From Colletes latitarsis (taxonomy: Eukaryota; Arthropoda; Insecta; Hymenoptera; Colletidae): 64,000 nt of DNA. Positions 33,427 to 48,146 of the stretch are shown in pieces; position 1 is the stretch's first letter; each line of letters starts with the position of its first letter. The notes under the pieces were generated by a model, which searched no databases, had not been told where the DNA came from, and saw only the letters and a program-made list of their open reading frames with translations. The stretch spans positions 1,488,001-1,552,000 of the forward strand of contig NC_135144.1 in the NCBI RefSeq assembly GCF_051014445.1. Reading direction: 5' to 3'. The position numbers were made by a program, and so were the translations under genes.

Positions 33427-34614
33427 CAGGGTGTTCGACCACCCCTGGGAAAAATTTTAATGGGAGATTCTAGAGGCCCAAATAAGACGAAAATCAAGAA
33501 TATCAATTTGTTGATGGAGGCTTCGTTAAAAAGTTAAATTAAATTAAATTAAATTAAAAAATTTCAAATCGTTTTGGAAAAATTATTTTCGGTTACGGGG
33601 GTCAATTACAATCATTTTTTATGAATACACATATCCCCGACAATCCTACCCTCCTTCGAGAAAAAAATTCGGGTAGGTGGTGAAATTTCTCGGCGAAAAA
33701 AAAAATTTTTGAAATCGTTCTAAAAAAATTATTTCCGATTGCAAGGGTCGATTATAATCATTTTTTATGAATAGATATACCCCGGAAATCCTACCCAGTT
33801 TGGAGAAAAAAATTCGAGAAGGTGTGAAATTTTTCAACAAAATTAAAAAATTTTAAATCGTTCTAAAAAAATTATTTCTGATTGCAGGGACCAATTATAA
33901 TAATTTTTGGTCGATAGACATACCCTCGAAATCGTAACCATTTTCGAGAAAAAAATTCCTTACCGAAAATATAATTTCAGACGAAAAATGCTTCCCGTAA
34001 ATTTTATGTTTGAATCTTTAAAACACCATAACTTCTGAACGGATTGGACGATTTTAATGTTAAAAAAGCCAAACGCCGCGTATTTTAGTGTAGAATATGT
34101 AACAATTATAAAAATATTGGAAAGGTTGTTCCTTGGCCCCGTAATGTTAGAAAACCCCCATAAAAATGGTCCAATTTTCAACTTATATAGCCATAACTCC
34201 TATAATAGTGAATATATTTCAATGAAACTTTTTTCTCAAGTAGAGCCCATAGGTACCTACAAAAAAGTATTAAACAACTTTTCTGTAGGACGTCAAGCGA
34301 AATTATTAAAAATCAAAAACGAATTTTTAAGAAAAATCAACAGGGGATAGGTAGGTAGGTAGGTAGGTAGGTAGGTAGGTAGGTGCCTAAATTTTTCGGC
34401 GAAATTGAAAAGTTTCAAATCGTTCTGGAAAAATTATTTTCGGTTGCGGAGGTAAATTATAATCATTTTCGGTGAATAGACATACTCCCGAAATCTTACC
34501 CACTTTCGAGAAAAAATTCAGTATTGGCGGAACTTTAAACGTTAATAACTTTTTAACGAAGCCACCATCAACAAATTGGTATTCTTGATTTTCGTCTTAT
34601 TTTGGCCTCTAGAA
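33427..34614. mobile_element. Inverted-repeat element (U2)
   Basis: Same element as at 25757, 4 bp longer because of one extra TAGG. Confidence 0.65.
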
Positions 34615-34930
34615 TGTATGTATGTATAACAGAAAACAAAAAAACACAAAAAATATTATTTTAATTTAACGCAACCTTAATTTAATAAATTATAATTTCT
34701 AATAATATATTTTTTCATGTAAAGCCACTATATTTCTTTCATTATTCTTTCGCGTCATTACTTTAAGGTAATTTAGGTTTTAAATATGTTAAGCAAAAAT
34801 CATGTTATCCAGTGCTGTACAAAGGTTTTCGCAATTTTCTTATCGTGTTAGAGCGAAAGCGTGTTATAGGGGATATGATGCCGTGTTGCAGGGGACAAGC
34901 ATCCCTGTATAGGGAAATTCTCTTTTACAA

Positions 34931-35176
34931 ATGTCGACGGAATCCCGACGTAACACCTGTATTCACGAGTTGTTATTAATGAAGTTGAAGGTAGACGATC
35001 ATCCAAGATTCACACGTAACCAGTCTTCCGAATTCAAGGACACTTCAATTTGGCGACAAGCATGGGATGCTGCTCACGAAATACACGAAACTTTCGTCGT
35101 GAGAGTAGCAGGTGAAATTTACTTACATAACCTAAATCGAGCACGTACTCTACCTCACTTACGGGCACGAACGTAA
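34931..35176 (+). CDS. 81-codon open frame (U2), doubtful
   Basis: Identical to the frame at 27257. Confidence 0.22.
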   Translation: MSTESRRNTCIHELLLMKLKVDDHPRFTRNQSSEFKDTSIWRQAWDAAHEIHETFVVRVAGEIYLHNLNRARTLPHLRART

Positions 35177-37233
35177 GGCGATTTATACAGTCGATATCGC
35201 CGATTTTTACAAAAGGTAAGTTTTAACATTTAAGTAAACAAAGCCTCTGTAAGTTTTATTTTCCATACTTCAAAAGTAAAAATAAATACATGAAAAAAGA
35301 AAAAAACGTTCTTGACAAGTCCTATAAAATACTTGAGTTCAGTTTGTTCATAATTCATCGGTAAAAGAATCTAACTCTATGTTATCCGATACACAAGATA
35401 TAAAGTCAGTTTCTCCTTTCATTATTAGATGCGTTGACTTTAATTTTATAAATTATGATGATAAGTATGATGATTTTACAGAAAGAGTTTATTTTTAATA
35501 TTAAAGATTTCCTATATAAAGACAAGAAGGATATTTTTACCAATATCTATCTATCTATCTTAATATTCTTCCCACTTGGCCCACTTACTTTAACGAGTCT
35601 GAGTAAATCATCAGTACTATCTCTATTTTTATTAATAAAAATAATAGTTGGATAACATAGAACTTAATATTATTAGTCACACCACTAGTAAAATGAATCT
35701 GCGATTCCATATCCAAAGATATAGTATAAGCTAGAAAATTCAGATTATTCAAGTTACTTCTATCACTGGTCAAATTTTTTATGAAATTCTATGCTAATTC
35801 ATGCTCTTTAAAATATAATTATAATCTACTGGGACTTTTAGTTAACTTATGTTTTAATAAATCAATAATCAAAGTATCTATAATTAATATTAAAATCAAA
35901 TAAGAGTAGTCGAAATAGTATTAATATTATCTTTTGTTAATACTATCAGTCTCTGATATTTAAATTTTATTAAATATTTTAAATCTGTTATCACCTTGTT
36001 CAAATAATTTATTACTAGCTTTGATAATATATTTTGGGATGGATGTTTTAAGAATGGAATAAAAGGAATTCAGTTGTGAATTTTTATGAGGAATAAAGGG
36101 ATATTATTATACTATCAACATGTATATCGTTCTTTAACTTGCCCATTTAGATATTTATATACTTGTATAAATATAAACCCACACTAAAATCATGTAAATA
36201 TCTAAATCATTTTTAAATCTATGATTTGGAAAATTTTAGGGACTTGGAACTTAATTCATCTTTTATCTTACAGTTTTATCACACTTTAGAAGATAAAAAT
36301 CATAATTAAACTTACATATACATAAATAATAATTTAATTTATTTTGCATAAAAACAGTCCTCTTCGTGCCTTTATATTTTCATTTTCTATGACCAAAAAT
36401 TCGAAATTCGTTTCATTTTTACAAAAAAAGTGATTGGGATGTCCCAATCGGTAAGTATCATTTGTCGATTATCTTAAATATCTTATTATATTTTTTATAT
36501 ACTAAATTTTCAAACCTCTTTACCTTGATATCTTCTTTTTCATGTAATTTGAATACTTTTCTAAAGTAATCTTTTGTAAAATGTTCTGTTAATCTAAATT
36601 ATCTAATAAATCTATATCAGAATTAGTTAATTCTGTTATAAGATAAGTGAAATCAATGAAGACGAAGTTGCCAATATCAATTAAGTCAACTACTTTTGGT
36701 AATACATTTGGTTAAACATTCTTTCTTATTTTTTATCTCTGAATTTCGAGATTACACAGATTAAAAAAATTTGTCTCTCTTTATTATTGTATCTATTTTT
36801 TCAGAGGGTAAATAGGTTCGTCATCCCTTTCTTCATTTGGCTTATCTTCATTTTCTTTCTTTCTTTCTTTCTTTATTTGAAATTTGAAAAGTCTATTATT
36901 AACTTTTATTAACTTAACCCAGACCTAACCAGACCACAATTCATCTTTCATATATTACTTCTAAATTCTTTCTTATTAATACTTTTCTGTATTAAAAAGT
37001 AAGTAGTCTTTCATGTGATGCTTATTCAACATTCTTACTACAGCTTGGTGTTGTTGTTGTTAATTGTTGTTTCTTTTTTTTACCAAGAATAAAGTTATTT
37101 AAGAAGTTTATGCAGAAAATTTCACGTGAAAAATTTATTTTCTTAGAAAAGTACAACGTAGAACTATGATATGATATGTTGTTTGTTTATAAAATCATCA
37201 ATAACTACGTATAAATATGGAATTATTAAAAAA

Positions 37234-37820
37234 GTAATTATTAACGTTTAAAGTTCCGTCGGTAAAATGCGCAAGATTTCGGGGGTATGTCTATTCCACT
37301 AAAAATGATTGTAATTGACCCCCGCAACCGCAAATAATTTTTCCAAAACGATTTGAATTGAATTTTTTTTTCCGTCGAACAACCGTTTTCACACCTTCTC
37401 GAATTTTTTTCTAGAAAGTGGGTAGGATTTCTGTGGTATGTCTATTCACCAAAAATGATTCTAATTGACCCCCACAGCTAACAATATTTTTTTCAGAACG
37501 ATTTGAAATATTTTAATTTCGTCGAAAAATTTCACACCTTCTCGAATTTTTTTCTAGAAAGTGGGTAGGATTTCGAGGGTATGTGTCATTACACAATGAC
37601 CAAAAATGATTGTAATTGACCCCCGCAACCGAAAATAATTTTTCCAAAACGATTTGAATTGAATTTTTTTTTCTCTGTCACCTAATTAGATTTTCGGTAA
37701 GGAATTTTTTTCTCGAAAATGCGTAGGATCTCGGGGGTATGTGTAATGACCAAAAATTATTGTAATTTACCCTCACAACCGAAAATAATTTTTTTAGAAC
37801 GATTTGAAAAATTTTTTACC
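37234..37820 (+). repeat. 147-bp module cluster, U3
   Basis: Same four modules, 7 bp longer than in U1 and U2 because of AGATTTT near 37687. Confidence 0.85.
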
Positions 37821-38286
37821 TCTTGTTTTATAGTTGTTCCTTCCGATCCATAGGCATAATTTATGAAAAATCTTTTAAATGTTTCATATAAATCTTGGCA
37901 AGAATTAAATTTTCTGTAAAAAAAAATTAAATAAATTTGTTCTCTGCCTTCTCTAGAAAAGAAAAAATTAAATGAGATGAAATCTTATACATTACATGCT
38001 TACTTAAATCGCATTGAAAACGAATACCACAAATGTTTCAGAATAATCTGCAAAATGGTCTCACTCGCAAAGGGTTAATTGAGAAATAAATGTTTGGTAA
38101 TTGAAAACAGGTAAGCAGGTTATTAACCAGCTGTTTTTTTCGCTAAGACAAATTGAAAACTCGGTTCTAACAAGGAAAAGTTGGAATGGTACCCGGTTTT
38201 GGGTTAGGTTTTACTTTAAGATATGTATTATTAAAGTTATTACAGGTACTATTTTCAGAAATAGAACTATATTCTATTCACCACTA

Positions 38287-38383
38287 ATCAGCGTGGCCGT
38301 GAGTGATAAGGTGTTTGCCTGCAAGTTCGAGCTTCTTCTTTTGCTCTGCAGATTCGAACCCTGGTAGAACAAATCTTTTTTTT
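38287..38383 (+). pseudogene. tRNA-like sequence (U3)
   Basis: Identical copy of the sequence at 23578, with A and B boxes and T8 intact. Confidence 0.5.
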
Positions 38384-40258
38384 ATTTTTTCAATCATATT
38401 TTCGTACAATCGTACATAACATGTGACATTATATTTTTGTATGCCCTTCGAATATTTCTTTTTTTTAAAGTTGAATTTAACCAAAATTACATTTATAACA
38501 TAATATGTTATTTTCAATGTACGAAGTACATGAATCTGGATGGTACTTTTCGTAAAAACAGTCAAAACATAAAAATTTCAAGCACCACGTGCATCTAACG
38601 AAAGTTCTGTTTTCACAGAAATTACAAAATTTTCTATTTAATGATGATGATGGAATGGAATGACCGCTTCATTTACATTGATAAAATGTGAACCTTTTTT
38701 TGGATAGTCGTACCTCGTACTTTTTACCTTATACTTGAGGTAAAAAGGGGTATAACCGGGTAAAACAGTTTTATGACATTACCTGCCAACTCATGTTACT
38801 GTTCTGATGAAAATGAAACGCTATGTTTTGTATTCGACTATGTCCTTTTAAAATTTTTAATCCAACCCATACTTTGTATTAAACTGGTAAACGGGATCAC
38901 TTTTCTTTTGTGGTTTAAACGGTTTGATGGTGCACGTTATTAATTCTGATGGATCGATACAATTATTTTTTTATGCAAAGTTAAGCCAAATCAAACATAT
39001 AATACTATACGGTTTATACGGTTTTATTATACGGTTATCTAAAAACATATCGAGGAAAATCATTATTAATTAATTTCTGCAACTATTAATTCTACTACTA
39101 AGTTTTGTTTATGTTATAAAAATAAAAACTCTCCTTATTGAAAAATCCCACAGCGTGCACGATACTGGCAAAGAGTGGATTCTCATTTTAATTTATTAAT
39201 TTTCAATCTTAAACTATTGATTTTGAAAAATCGTATTAATAATATACATATGTTACGCTCGCATATAAGAATAATAATAAGAAAAAAATTTCTTTTTTTT
39301 TCAATAATTAAAATATGATCAGGGGGTTTTAAAACCCATTTATTTTCGTAAAATAAATTTTACAAAATTTCTTTTTCAAACTACTTACGTACTTTGCTTA
39401 TGTGCGCCTACATCGTCATGTGCGTCGGAAAGTAAAAATGCCTGGGCAGTCAGTCGAGAATCTCGACTCGAGATTCCAAATCGTATGCCGTTGACGGGAG
39501 GTCGGATTTCAGTTGTTAAGAGCGAGAAGGCAAATGTGAGCCTTTCTCTCTCGACTCTCACGAGGCGGTCCGAAATTACTTCGGGCAGCGTCAGTTTGCC
39601 TTTGTCGACTTTCCGAAACATTACGAGCTCACGTACGCGTGAGAGAGCACACTATGCCTTCGGTGCACTTCTGGCACCTCTGATTTCAGACACTTCCTCT
39701 AAACCAATCAAAAAACTTTTCGAACAAAAGTTACACAGAAATGACAACACTTGACAAGAAATTAGCAAAACAGTTTTTATTCAACAAAAAATCAAGGTCG
39801 TTTCAATTTTTTTTTAACAAAAATATATAATTTTTGTCTATCGATTTGTTTGTTGTATCTTTGTATTCTCTTTAAAAAAAAAGTGTAAGAGGTCTTGGGT
39901 CGAAAATTGACTGGAATTCTTTAGAAGCTATGATTTTTGTTCCGAATTCCCATTCACGCGACACACTGTCTCCGCTCCGCCGCCCCCGGAGGAGGATTAA
40001 ACTTCATTAAATAAACGAAATACAGTTTGAAACCCTCCTATAACACGGTAGATCGGTTCCTATAAAATGCCGTGTTGTCTGAAACCGTGTTATATGAGAC
40101 CTAACCCAGAGCCAGTTCACTCGAAAAGGGAGGGGAGTTTATGGTCCGAAAACTTATTAAAAACGAATATTTTTTTTTAATTCAATGACAGAATTTACCA
40201 CACAGTATTTGTTTAAATAAGTAATATATTTAACATAACAGGAAATAATTAAATAAAT

Positions 40259-40378
40259 ATGAATGAGCGCAAGCAGGCTGTTGCAGCTCGTAATGCAAAT
40301 CAAAACGTAACACACGAGAAACGTCGCGAGAAGGCGTCCCCAAGACGAAAGAAACAAAACCGTCAACGATGTGAATGA
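40259..40378 (+). CDS. Basic 39-codon open frame (U3), doubtful
   Basis: Identical to the frame at 25550. Confidence 0.15.
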   Translation: MNERKQAVAARNANQNVTHEKRREKASPRRKKQNRQRCE

Positions 40379-40465
40379 CGCGCATCTCAACGACCTATTT
40401 TATATCAAACACATATAGATCGCTTTCTCACATTCTACATAAGCAATTTAATTTTTCTATGTATA

Positions 40466-41653
40466 CAGGGTGTTCGACCACCCCTGGGAAAAATTTTAAT
40501 GGGAGATTCTAGAGGCCCAAATAAGACGAAAATCAAGAATATCAATTTGTTGATGGAGGCTTCGTTAAAAAGTTAAATTAAATTAAATTAAATTAAAAAA
40601 TTTCAAATCGTTTTGGAAAAATTATTTTCGGTTACGGGGGTCAATTACAATCATTTTTTATGAATACACATATCCCCGACAATCCTACCCTCCTTCGAGA
40701 AAAAAATTCGGGTAGGTGGTGAAATTTCTCGGCGAAAAAAAAAATTTTTGAAATCGTTCTAAAAAAATTATTTCCGATTGCAAGGGTCGATTATAATCAT
40801 TTTTTATGAATAGATATACCCCGGAAATCCTACCCAGTTTGGAGAAAAAAATTCGAGAAGGTGTGAAATTTTTCAACAAAATTAAAAAATTTTAAATCGT
40901 TCTAAAAAAATTATTTCTGATTGCAGGGACCAATTATAATAATTTTTGGTCGATAGACATACCCTCGAAATCGTAACCATTTTCGAGAAAAAAATTCCTT
41001 ACCGAAAATATAATTTCAGACGAAAAATGCTTCCCGTAAATTTTATGTTTGAATCTTTAAAACACCATAACTTCTGAACGGATTGGACGATTTTAATGTT
41101 AAAAAAGCCAAACGCCGCGTATTTTAGTGTAGAATATGTAACAATTATAAAAATATTGGAAAGGTTGTTCCTTGGCCCCGTAATGTTAGAAAACCCCCAT
41201 AAAAATGGTCCAATTTTCAACTTATATAGCCATAACTCCTATAATAGTGAATATATTTCAATGAAACTTTTTTCTCAAGTAGAGCCCATAGGTACCTACA
41301 AAAAAGTATTAAACAACTTTTCTGTAGGACGTCAAGCGAAATTATTAAAAATCAAAAACGAATTTTTAAGAAAAATCAACAGGGGATAGGTAGGTAGGTA
41401 GGTAGGTAGGTAGGTAGGTAGGTGCCTAAATTTTTCGGCGAAATTGAAAAGTTTCAAATCGTTCTGGAAAAATTATTTTCGGTTGCGGAGGTAAATTATA
41501 ATCATTTTCGGTGAATAGACATACTCCCGAAATCTTACCCACTTTCGAGAAAAAATTCAGTATTGGCGGAACTTTAAACGTTAATAACTTTTTAACGAAG
41601 CCACCATCAACAAATTGGTATTCTTGATTTTCGTCTTATTTTGGCCTCTAGAA
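40466..41653. mobile_element. Inverted-repeat element (U3)
   Basis: Same element as at 25757, with one extra TAGG. Confidence 0.65.
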
Positions 41654-41969
41654 TGTATGTATGTATAACAGAAAACAAAAAAACACAAAAAATATTATTT
41701 TAATTTAACGCAACCTTAATTTAATAAATTATAATTTCTAATAATATATTTTTTCATGTAAAGCCACTATATTTCTTTCATTATTCTTTCGCGTCATTAC
41801 TTTAAGGTAATTTAGGTTTTAAATATGTTAAGCAAAAATCATGTTATCCAGTGCTGTACAAAGGTTTTCGCAATTTTCTTATCGTGTTAGAGCGAAAGCG
41901 TGTTATAGGGGATATGATGCCGTGTTGCAGGGGACAAGCATCCCTGTATAGGGAAATTCTCTTTTACAA

Positions 41970-42215
41970 ATGTCGACGGAATCCCGACGTAACACCTGTA
42001 TTCACGAGTTGTTATTAATGAAGTTGAAGGTAGACGATCATCCAAGATTCACACGTAACCAGTCTTCCAAATTCAAGGACACTTCAATTTGGCGACAAGC
42101 ATGGGATGCTGCTCACGAAATACACGAAACTTTCGTCGTGAGAGTAGCAGGTGAAATTTACTTACATAACCTAAATCGAGCACGTACTCTACCTCACTTA
42201 CGGGCACGAACGTAA
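41970..42215 (+). CDS. 81-codon open frame (U3), doubtful
   Basis: Same frame with one replacement, GAA to AAA (Glu to Lys) at codon 34. Confidence 0.22.
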   Translation: MSTESRRNTCIHELLLMKLKVDDHPRFTRNQSSKFKDTSIWRQAWDAAHEIHETFVVRVAGEIYLHNLNRARTLPHLRART

Positions 42216-44267
42216 GGCGATTTATACAGTCGATATCGCCGATTTTTACAAAAGGTAAGTTTTAACATTTAAGTAAACAAAGCCTCTGTAAGTTTTATTT
42301 TCCATACTTCAAAAGTAAAAATAAATACATGAAAAAAGAAAAAAACGTTCTTGACAAGTCCTATAAAATACTTGAGTTCAGTTTGTTCATAATTCATCGG
42401 TAAAAGAATCTAACTCTATGTTATCCGATACACAAGATATAAAGTCAGTTTCTCCTTTCATTATTAGATGCGTTGACTTTAATTTTATAAATTATGATGA
42501 TAAGTATGATGATTTTACAGAAAGAGTTTATTTTTAATATTAAAGATTTCCTATATAAAGACAAGAAGGATATTTTTACCAATATCTATCTATCTATCTT
42601 AATATTCTTCCCACTTGGCCCACTTACTTTAACGAGTCTGAGTAAATCATCAGTACTATCTCTATTTTTATTAATAAAAATAATAGTTGGATAACATAGA
42701 ACTTAATATTATTAGTCACACCACTAGTAAAATGAATCTGCGATTCCATATCCAAAGATATAGTATAAGCTAGAAAATTCAGATTATTCAAGTTACTTCT
42801 ATCACTGGTCAAATTTTTTATGAAATTCTATGCTAATTCATGCTCTTTAAAATATAATTATAATCTACTGGGACTTTTAGTTAACTTATGTTTTAATAAA
42901 TCAATAATCAAAGTATCTATAATTAATATTAAAATCAAATAAGAGTAGTCGAAATAGTATTAATATTATCTTTTGTTAATACTATCAGTCTCTGATATTT
43001 AAATTTTATTAAATATTTTAAATCTGTTATCACCTTGTTCAAATAATTTATTACTAGCTTTGATAATATATTTTGGGATGGATGTTTTAAGAATGGAATA
43101 AAAGGAATTCAGTTGTGAATTTTTATGAGGAATAAAGGGATATTATTATACTATCAACATGTATATCGTTCTTTAACTTGCCCATTTAGATATTTATATA
43201 CTTGTATAAATATAAACCCACACTAAAATCATGTAAATATCTAAATCATTTTTAAATCTATGATTTGGAAAATTTTAGGGACTTGGAACTTAATTCATCT
43301 TTTATCTTACAGTTTTATCACACTTTAGAAGATAAAAATCATAATTAAACTTACATATACATAAATAATAATTTAATTTATTTTGCATAAAAACAGTCCT
43401 CTTCGTGCCTTTATATTTTCATTTTCTATGACCAAAAATTCGAAATTCGTTTCATTTTTACAAAAAAAGTGATTGGGATGTCCCAATCGGTAAGTATCAT
43501 TTGTCGATTATCTTAAATATCTTATTATATTTTTTATATACTAAATTTTCAAACCTCTTTACCTTGATATCTTCTTTTTCATGTAATTTGAATACTTTTC
43601 TAAAGTAATCTTTTGTAAAATGTTCTGTTAATCTAAATTATCTAATAAATCTATATCAGAATTAGTTAATTCTGTTATAAGATAAGTGAAATCAATGAAG
43701 ACGAAGTTGCCAATATCAATTAAGTCAACTACTTTTGGTAATACATTTGGTTAAACATTCTTTCTTATTTTTTATCTCTGAATTTCGAGATTACACAGAT
43801 TAAAAAAATTTGTCTCTCTTTATTATTGTATCTATTTTTTCAGAGGGTAAATAGGTTCGTCATCCCTTTCTTCATTTGGCTTATCTTCATTTTCTTTCTT
43901 TCTTTCTTTCTTTATTTGAAATTTGAAAAGTCTATTATTAACTTTTATTAACTTAACCCAGACCTAACCAGACCACAATTCATCTTTCATATATTACTTC
44001 TAAATTCTTTCTTATTAATACTTTTCTGTATTAAAAAGTAAGTAGTCTTTCATGTGATGCTTATTCAACATTCTTACTACAGCTTGGTGTTGTTGTTGTT
44101 AATTGTTGTTTCTTTTTTTTACCAAGAATAAAGTTATTTAAGAAGTTTATGCAGAAAATTTCACGTGAAAAATTTATTTTCTTAGAAAAGTACAACGTAG
44201 AACTATGATATGATATATGTTGTTTGTTTATAAAATCATCAATAACTACGTATAAATATGGAATTAT

Positions 44268-44521
44268 ATGGATTATATGGAAATATGGAATTATTCTATA
44301 TTCTAACATTTAAACGACATTATACATACAATAATTGTATTAACCATATATCCAAGCTAACCAGTTTAGCCAGCATATGGACTTCTTTAACAGTTCTCCG
44401 TATTCCTTCAAATAGCATGTCATTAGTGTTGTACGCACTGCATCTCATATTATACGCAATTAATGTGACTTTTATACATATTATGCAACTGTATTATATC
44501 AACAAAGGGTGTACAAACCCG

Positions 44522-44552
<31 letters not shown>

Positions 44553-44908
44553 AGAAGTATTAAAAAAAGGGTAACGTGGAACTTGAAATGATTTTTTAGT
44601 TATTTTCTTTGGATATTAAAGTAGATTTCATTGGATGTAAGAGTAGATGTAATTGGACAGTTAAGTATTTTTTATTATACTGTTAAGGCAATGTGTTTTA
44701 AGGGGAGGAGGTTTAAACACCTCGCCTAACCTAACCTCGTCCGGATCTCGAGGGAAGGAACGCTGGGCAAATGGAAAATAATCGGTGCAAGTTGAATTTA
44801 TTTTCGCTTAGTCGCCTTATACGATTAAGCCGTTTATTTCTTAAATTTTACTCTTAATTACAATAGATAGAAGAAAATAATTTTCTAATTTGTTGATGGA
44901 GACTTCGT
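44268..44908. repeat. Long-form-only segment (U4)
   Basis: Same segment as at 29555, with AAGGCAATG near 44685 and TCGCCTTATACG near 44812. Confidence 0.75.
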
Positions 44909-44914
44909 TAAAAA

Positions 44915-45501
44915 GTAATTATTAACGTTTAAAGTTCCGTCGGTAAAATGCGCAAGATTTCGGGGGTATGTCTATTCCACTAAAAATGATTGTAATTGAC
45001 CCCCGCAACCGCAAATAATTTTTCCAAAACGATTTGAATTGAATTTTTTTTTCCGTCGAACAACCGTTTTCACACCTTCTCGAATTTTTTTCTAGAAAGT
45101 GGGTAGGATTTCTGTGGTATGTCTATTCACCAAAAATGATTCTAATTGACCCCCACAGCTAACAATATTTTTTTCAGAACGATTTGAAATATTTTAATTT
45201 CGTCGAAAAATTTCACACCTTCTCGAATTTTTTTCTAGAAAGTGGGTAGGATTTCGAGGGTATGTGTCATTACACAATGACCAAAAATGATTGTAATTGA
45301 CCCCCGCAACCGAAAATAATTTTTCCAAAACGATTTGAATTGAATTTTTTTTTCTCTGTCACCTAATTAGATTTTCGGTAAGGAATTTTTTTCTCGAAAA
45401 TGCGTAGGATCTCGGGGGTATGTGTAATGACCAAAAATTATTGTAATTTACCCTCACAACCGAAAATAATTTTTTTAGAACGATTTGAAAAATTTTTTAC
45501 C
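44915..45501 (+). repeat. 147-bp module cluster, U4
   Basis: Same four modules with the 7-bp AGATTTT. Confidence 0.85.
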
Positions 45502-45967
45502 TCTTGTTTTATAGTTGTTCCTTCCGATCCATAGGCATAATTTATGAAAAATCTTTTAAATGTTTCATATAAATCTTGGCAAGAATTAAATTTTCTGTAA
45601 AAAAAAATTAAATAAATTTGTTCTCTGCCTTCTCTAGAAAAGAAAAAATTAAATGAGATGAAATCTTATACATTACATGCTTACTTAAATCGCATTGAAA
45701 ACGAATACCACAAATGTTTCAGAATAATCTGCAAAATGGTCTCACTCGCAAAGGGTTAATTGAGAAATAAATGTTTGGTAATTGAAAACAGGTAAGCAGG
45801 TTATTAACCAGCTGTTTTTTTCGCTAAGACAAATTGAAAACTCGGTTCTAACAAGGAAAAGTTGGAATGGTACCCGGTTTTGGGTTAGGTTTTACTTTAA
45901 GATATGTATTATTAAAGTTATTACAGGTACTATTTTCAGAAATAGAACTATATTCTATTCACCACTA

Positions 45968-46064
45968 ATCAGCGTGGCCGTGAGTGATAAGGTGTTTGCC
46001 TGCAAGTTCGAGCTTCTTCTTTTGCTCTGCAGATTCGAACCCTGGTAGAACAAATCTTTTTTTT
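45968..46064 (+). pseudogene. tRNA-like sequence (U4)
   Basis: Identical copy of the sequence at 23578, with A and B boxes and T8 intact. Confidence 0.5.
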
Positions 46065-47939
46065 ATTTTTTCAATCATATTTTCGTACAATCGTACATAA
46101 CATGTGACATTATATTTTTGTATGCCCTTCGAATATTTCTTTTTTTTAAAGTTGAATTTAACCAAAATTACATTTATAACATAATATGTTATTTTCAATG
46201 TACGAAGTACATGAATCTGGATGGTACTTTTCGTAAAAACAGTCAAAACATAAAAATTTCAAGCACCACGTGCATCTAACGAAAGTTCTGTTTTCACAGA
46301 AATTACAAAATTTTCTATTTAATGATGATGATGGAATGGAATGACCGCTTCATTTACATTGATAAAATGTGAACCTTTTTTTGGATAGTCGTACCTCGTA
46401 CTTTTTACCTTATACTTGAGGTAAAAAGGGGTATAACCGGGTAAAACAGTTTTATGACATTACCTGCCAACTCATGTTACTGTTCTGATGAAAATGAAAC
46501 GCTATGTTTTGTATTCGACTATGTCCTTTTAAAATTTTTAATCCAACCCATACTTTGTATTAAACTGGTAAACGGGATCACTTTTCTTTTGTGGTTTAAA
46601 CGGTTTGATGGTGCACGTTATTAATTCTGATGGATCGATACAATTATTTTTTTATGCAAAGTTAAGCCAAATCAAACATATAATACTATACGGTTTATAC
46701 GGTTTTATTATACGGTTATCTAAAAACATATCGAGGAAAATCATTATTAATTAATTTCTGCAACTATTAATTCTACTACTAAGTTTTGTTTATGTTATAA
46801 AAATAAAAACTCTCCTTATTGAAAAATCCCACAGCGTGCACGATACTGGCAAAGAGTGGATTCTCATTTTAATTTATTAATTTTCAATCTTAAACTATTG
46901 ATTTTGAAAAATCGTATTAATAATATACATATGTTACGCTCGCATATAAGAATAATAATAAGAAAAAAATTTCTTTTTTTTTCAATAATTAAAATATGAT
47001 CAGGGGGTTTTAAAACCCATTTATTTTCGTAAAATAAATTTTACAAAATTTCTTTTTCAAACTACTTACGTACTTTGCTTATGTGCGCCTACATCGTCAT
47101 GTGCGTCGGAAAGTAAAAATGCCTGGGCAGTCAGTCGAGAATCTCGACTCGAGATTCCAAATCGTATGCCGTTGACGGGAGGTCGGATTTCAGTTGTTAA
47201 GAGCGAGAAGGCAAATGTGAGCCTTTCTCTCTCGACTCTCACGAGGCGGTCCGAAATTACTTCGGGCAGCGTCAGTTTGCCTTTGTCGACTTTCCGAAAC
47301 ATTACGAGCTCACGTACGCGTGAGAGAGCACACTATGCCTTCGGTGCACTTCTGGCACCTCTGATTTCAGACACTTCCTCTAAACCAATCAAAAAACTTT
47401 TCGAACAAAAGTTACACAGAAATGACAACACTTGACAAGAAATTAGCAAAACAGTTTTTATTCAACAAAAAATCAAGGTCGTTTCAATTTTTTTTTAACA
47501 AAAATATATAATTTTTGTCTATCGATTTGTTTGTTGTATCTTTGTATTCTCTTTAAAAAAAAAGTGTAAGAGGTCTTGGGTCGAAAATTGACTGGAATTC
47601 TTTAGAAGCTATGATTTTTGTTCCGAATTCCCATTCACGCGACACACTGTCTCCGCTCCGCCGCCCCCGGAGGAGGATTAAACTTCATTAAATAAACGAA
47701 ATACAGTTTGAAACCCTCCTATAACACGGTAGATCGGTTCCTATAAAATGCCGTGTTGTCTGAAACCGTGTTATATGAGACCTAACCCAGAGCCAGTTCA
47801 CTCGAAAAGGGAGGGGAGTTTATGGTCCGAAAACTTATTAAAAACGAATATTTTTTTTTAATTCAATGACAGAATTTACCACACAGTATTTGTTTAAATA
47901 AGTAATATATTTAACATAACAGGAAATAATTAAATAAAT

Positions 47940-48059
47940 ATGAATGAGCGCAAGCAGGCTGTTGCAGCTCGTAATGCAAATCAAAACGTAACATACGAGA
48001 AACGTCGCGAGAAGGCGTCCCCAAGACGAAAGAAACAAAACCGTCAACGATATGAATGA
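47940..48059 (+). CDS. Basic 39-codon open frame (U4), doubtful
   Basis: Open like the others, with two replacement changes: CAC to TAC at codon 19 and TGT to TAT at codon 38. Confidence 0.15.
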   Translation: MNERKQAVAARNANQNVTYEKRREKASPRRKKQNRQRYE

Positions 48060-48146
48060 CGCGCATCTCAACGACCTATTTTATATCAAACACATATAGA
48101 TCGCTTTCTCACATTCTACATAAGCAATTTAATTTTTCTATGTATA

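Larger units (their letters stand above)
29099..36772 (+). repeat. Macrosatellite unit U2, long form, 7674 bp
   Basis: This is the first long unit. It includes the extra segment 29555-30195. Like U1 it lacks the 7-bp AGATTTT near 30655, and like U3 it has one more TAGG repeat (near 34350) than U1, U4 and U5. It has TCACCTTATACG near 30108 where the other long units have TCGCC. Confidence 0.95.
36773..43811 (+). repeat. Macrosatellite unit U3, short form, 7039 bp
   Basis: This second short unit lies between two long ones. It lacks the 640-bp segment but has the 7-bp AGATTTT (near 37687) and the extra TAGG. It has a private G to A change at about 42069, which turns a Glu codon into Lys in the 81-codon frame. 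It shares CTCGCATATAAG near 39258 with U4 only. Confidence 0.95.
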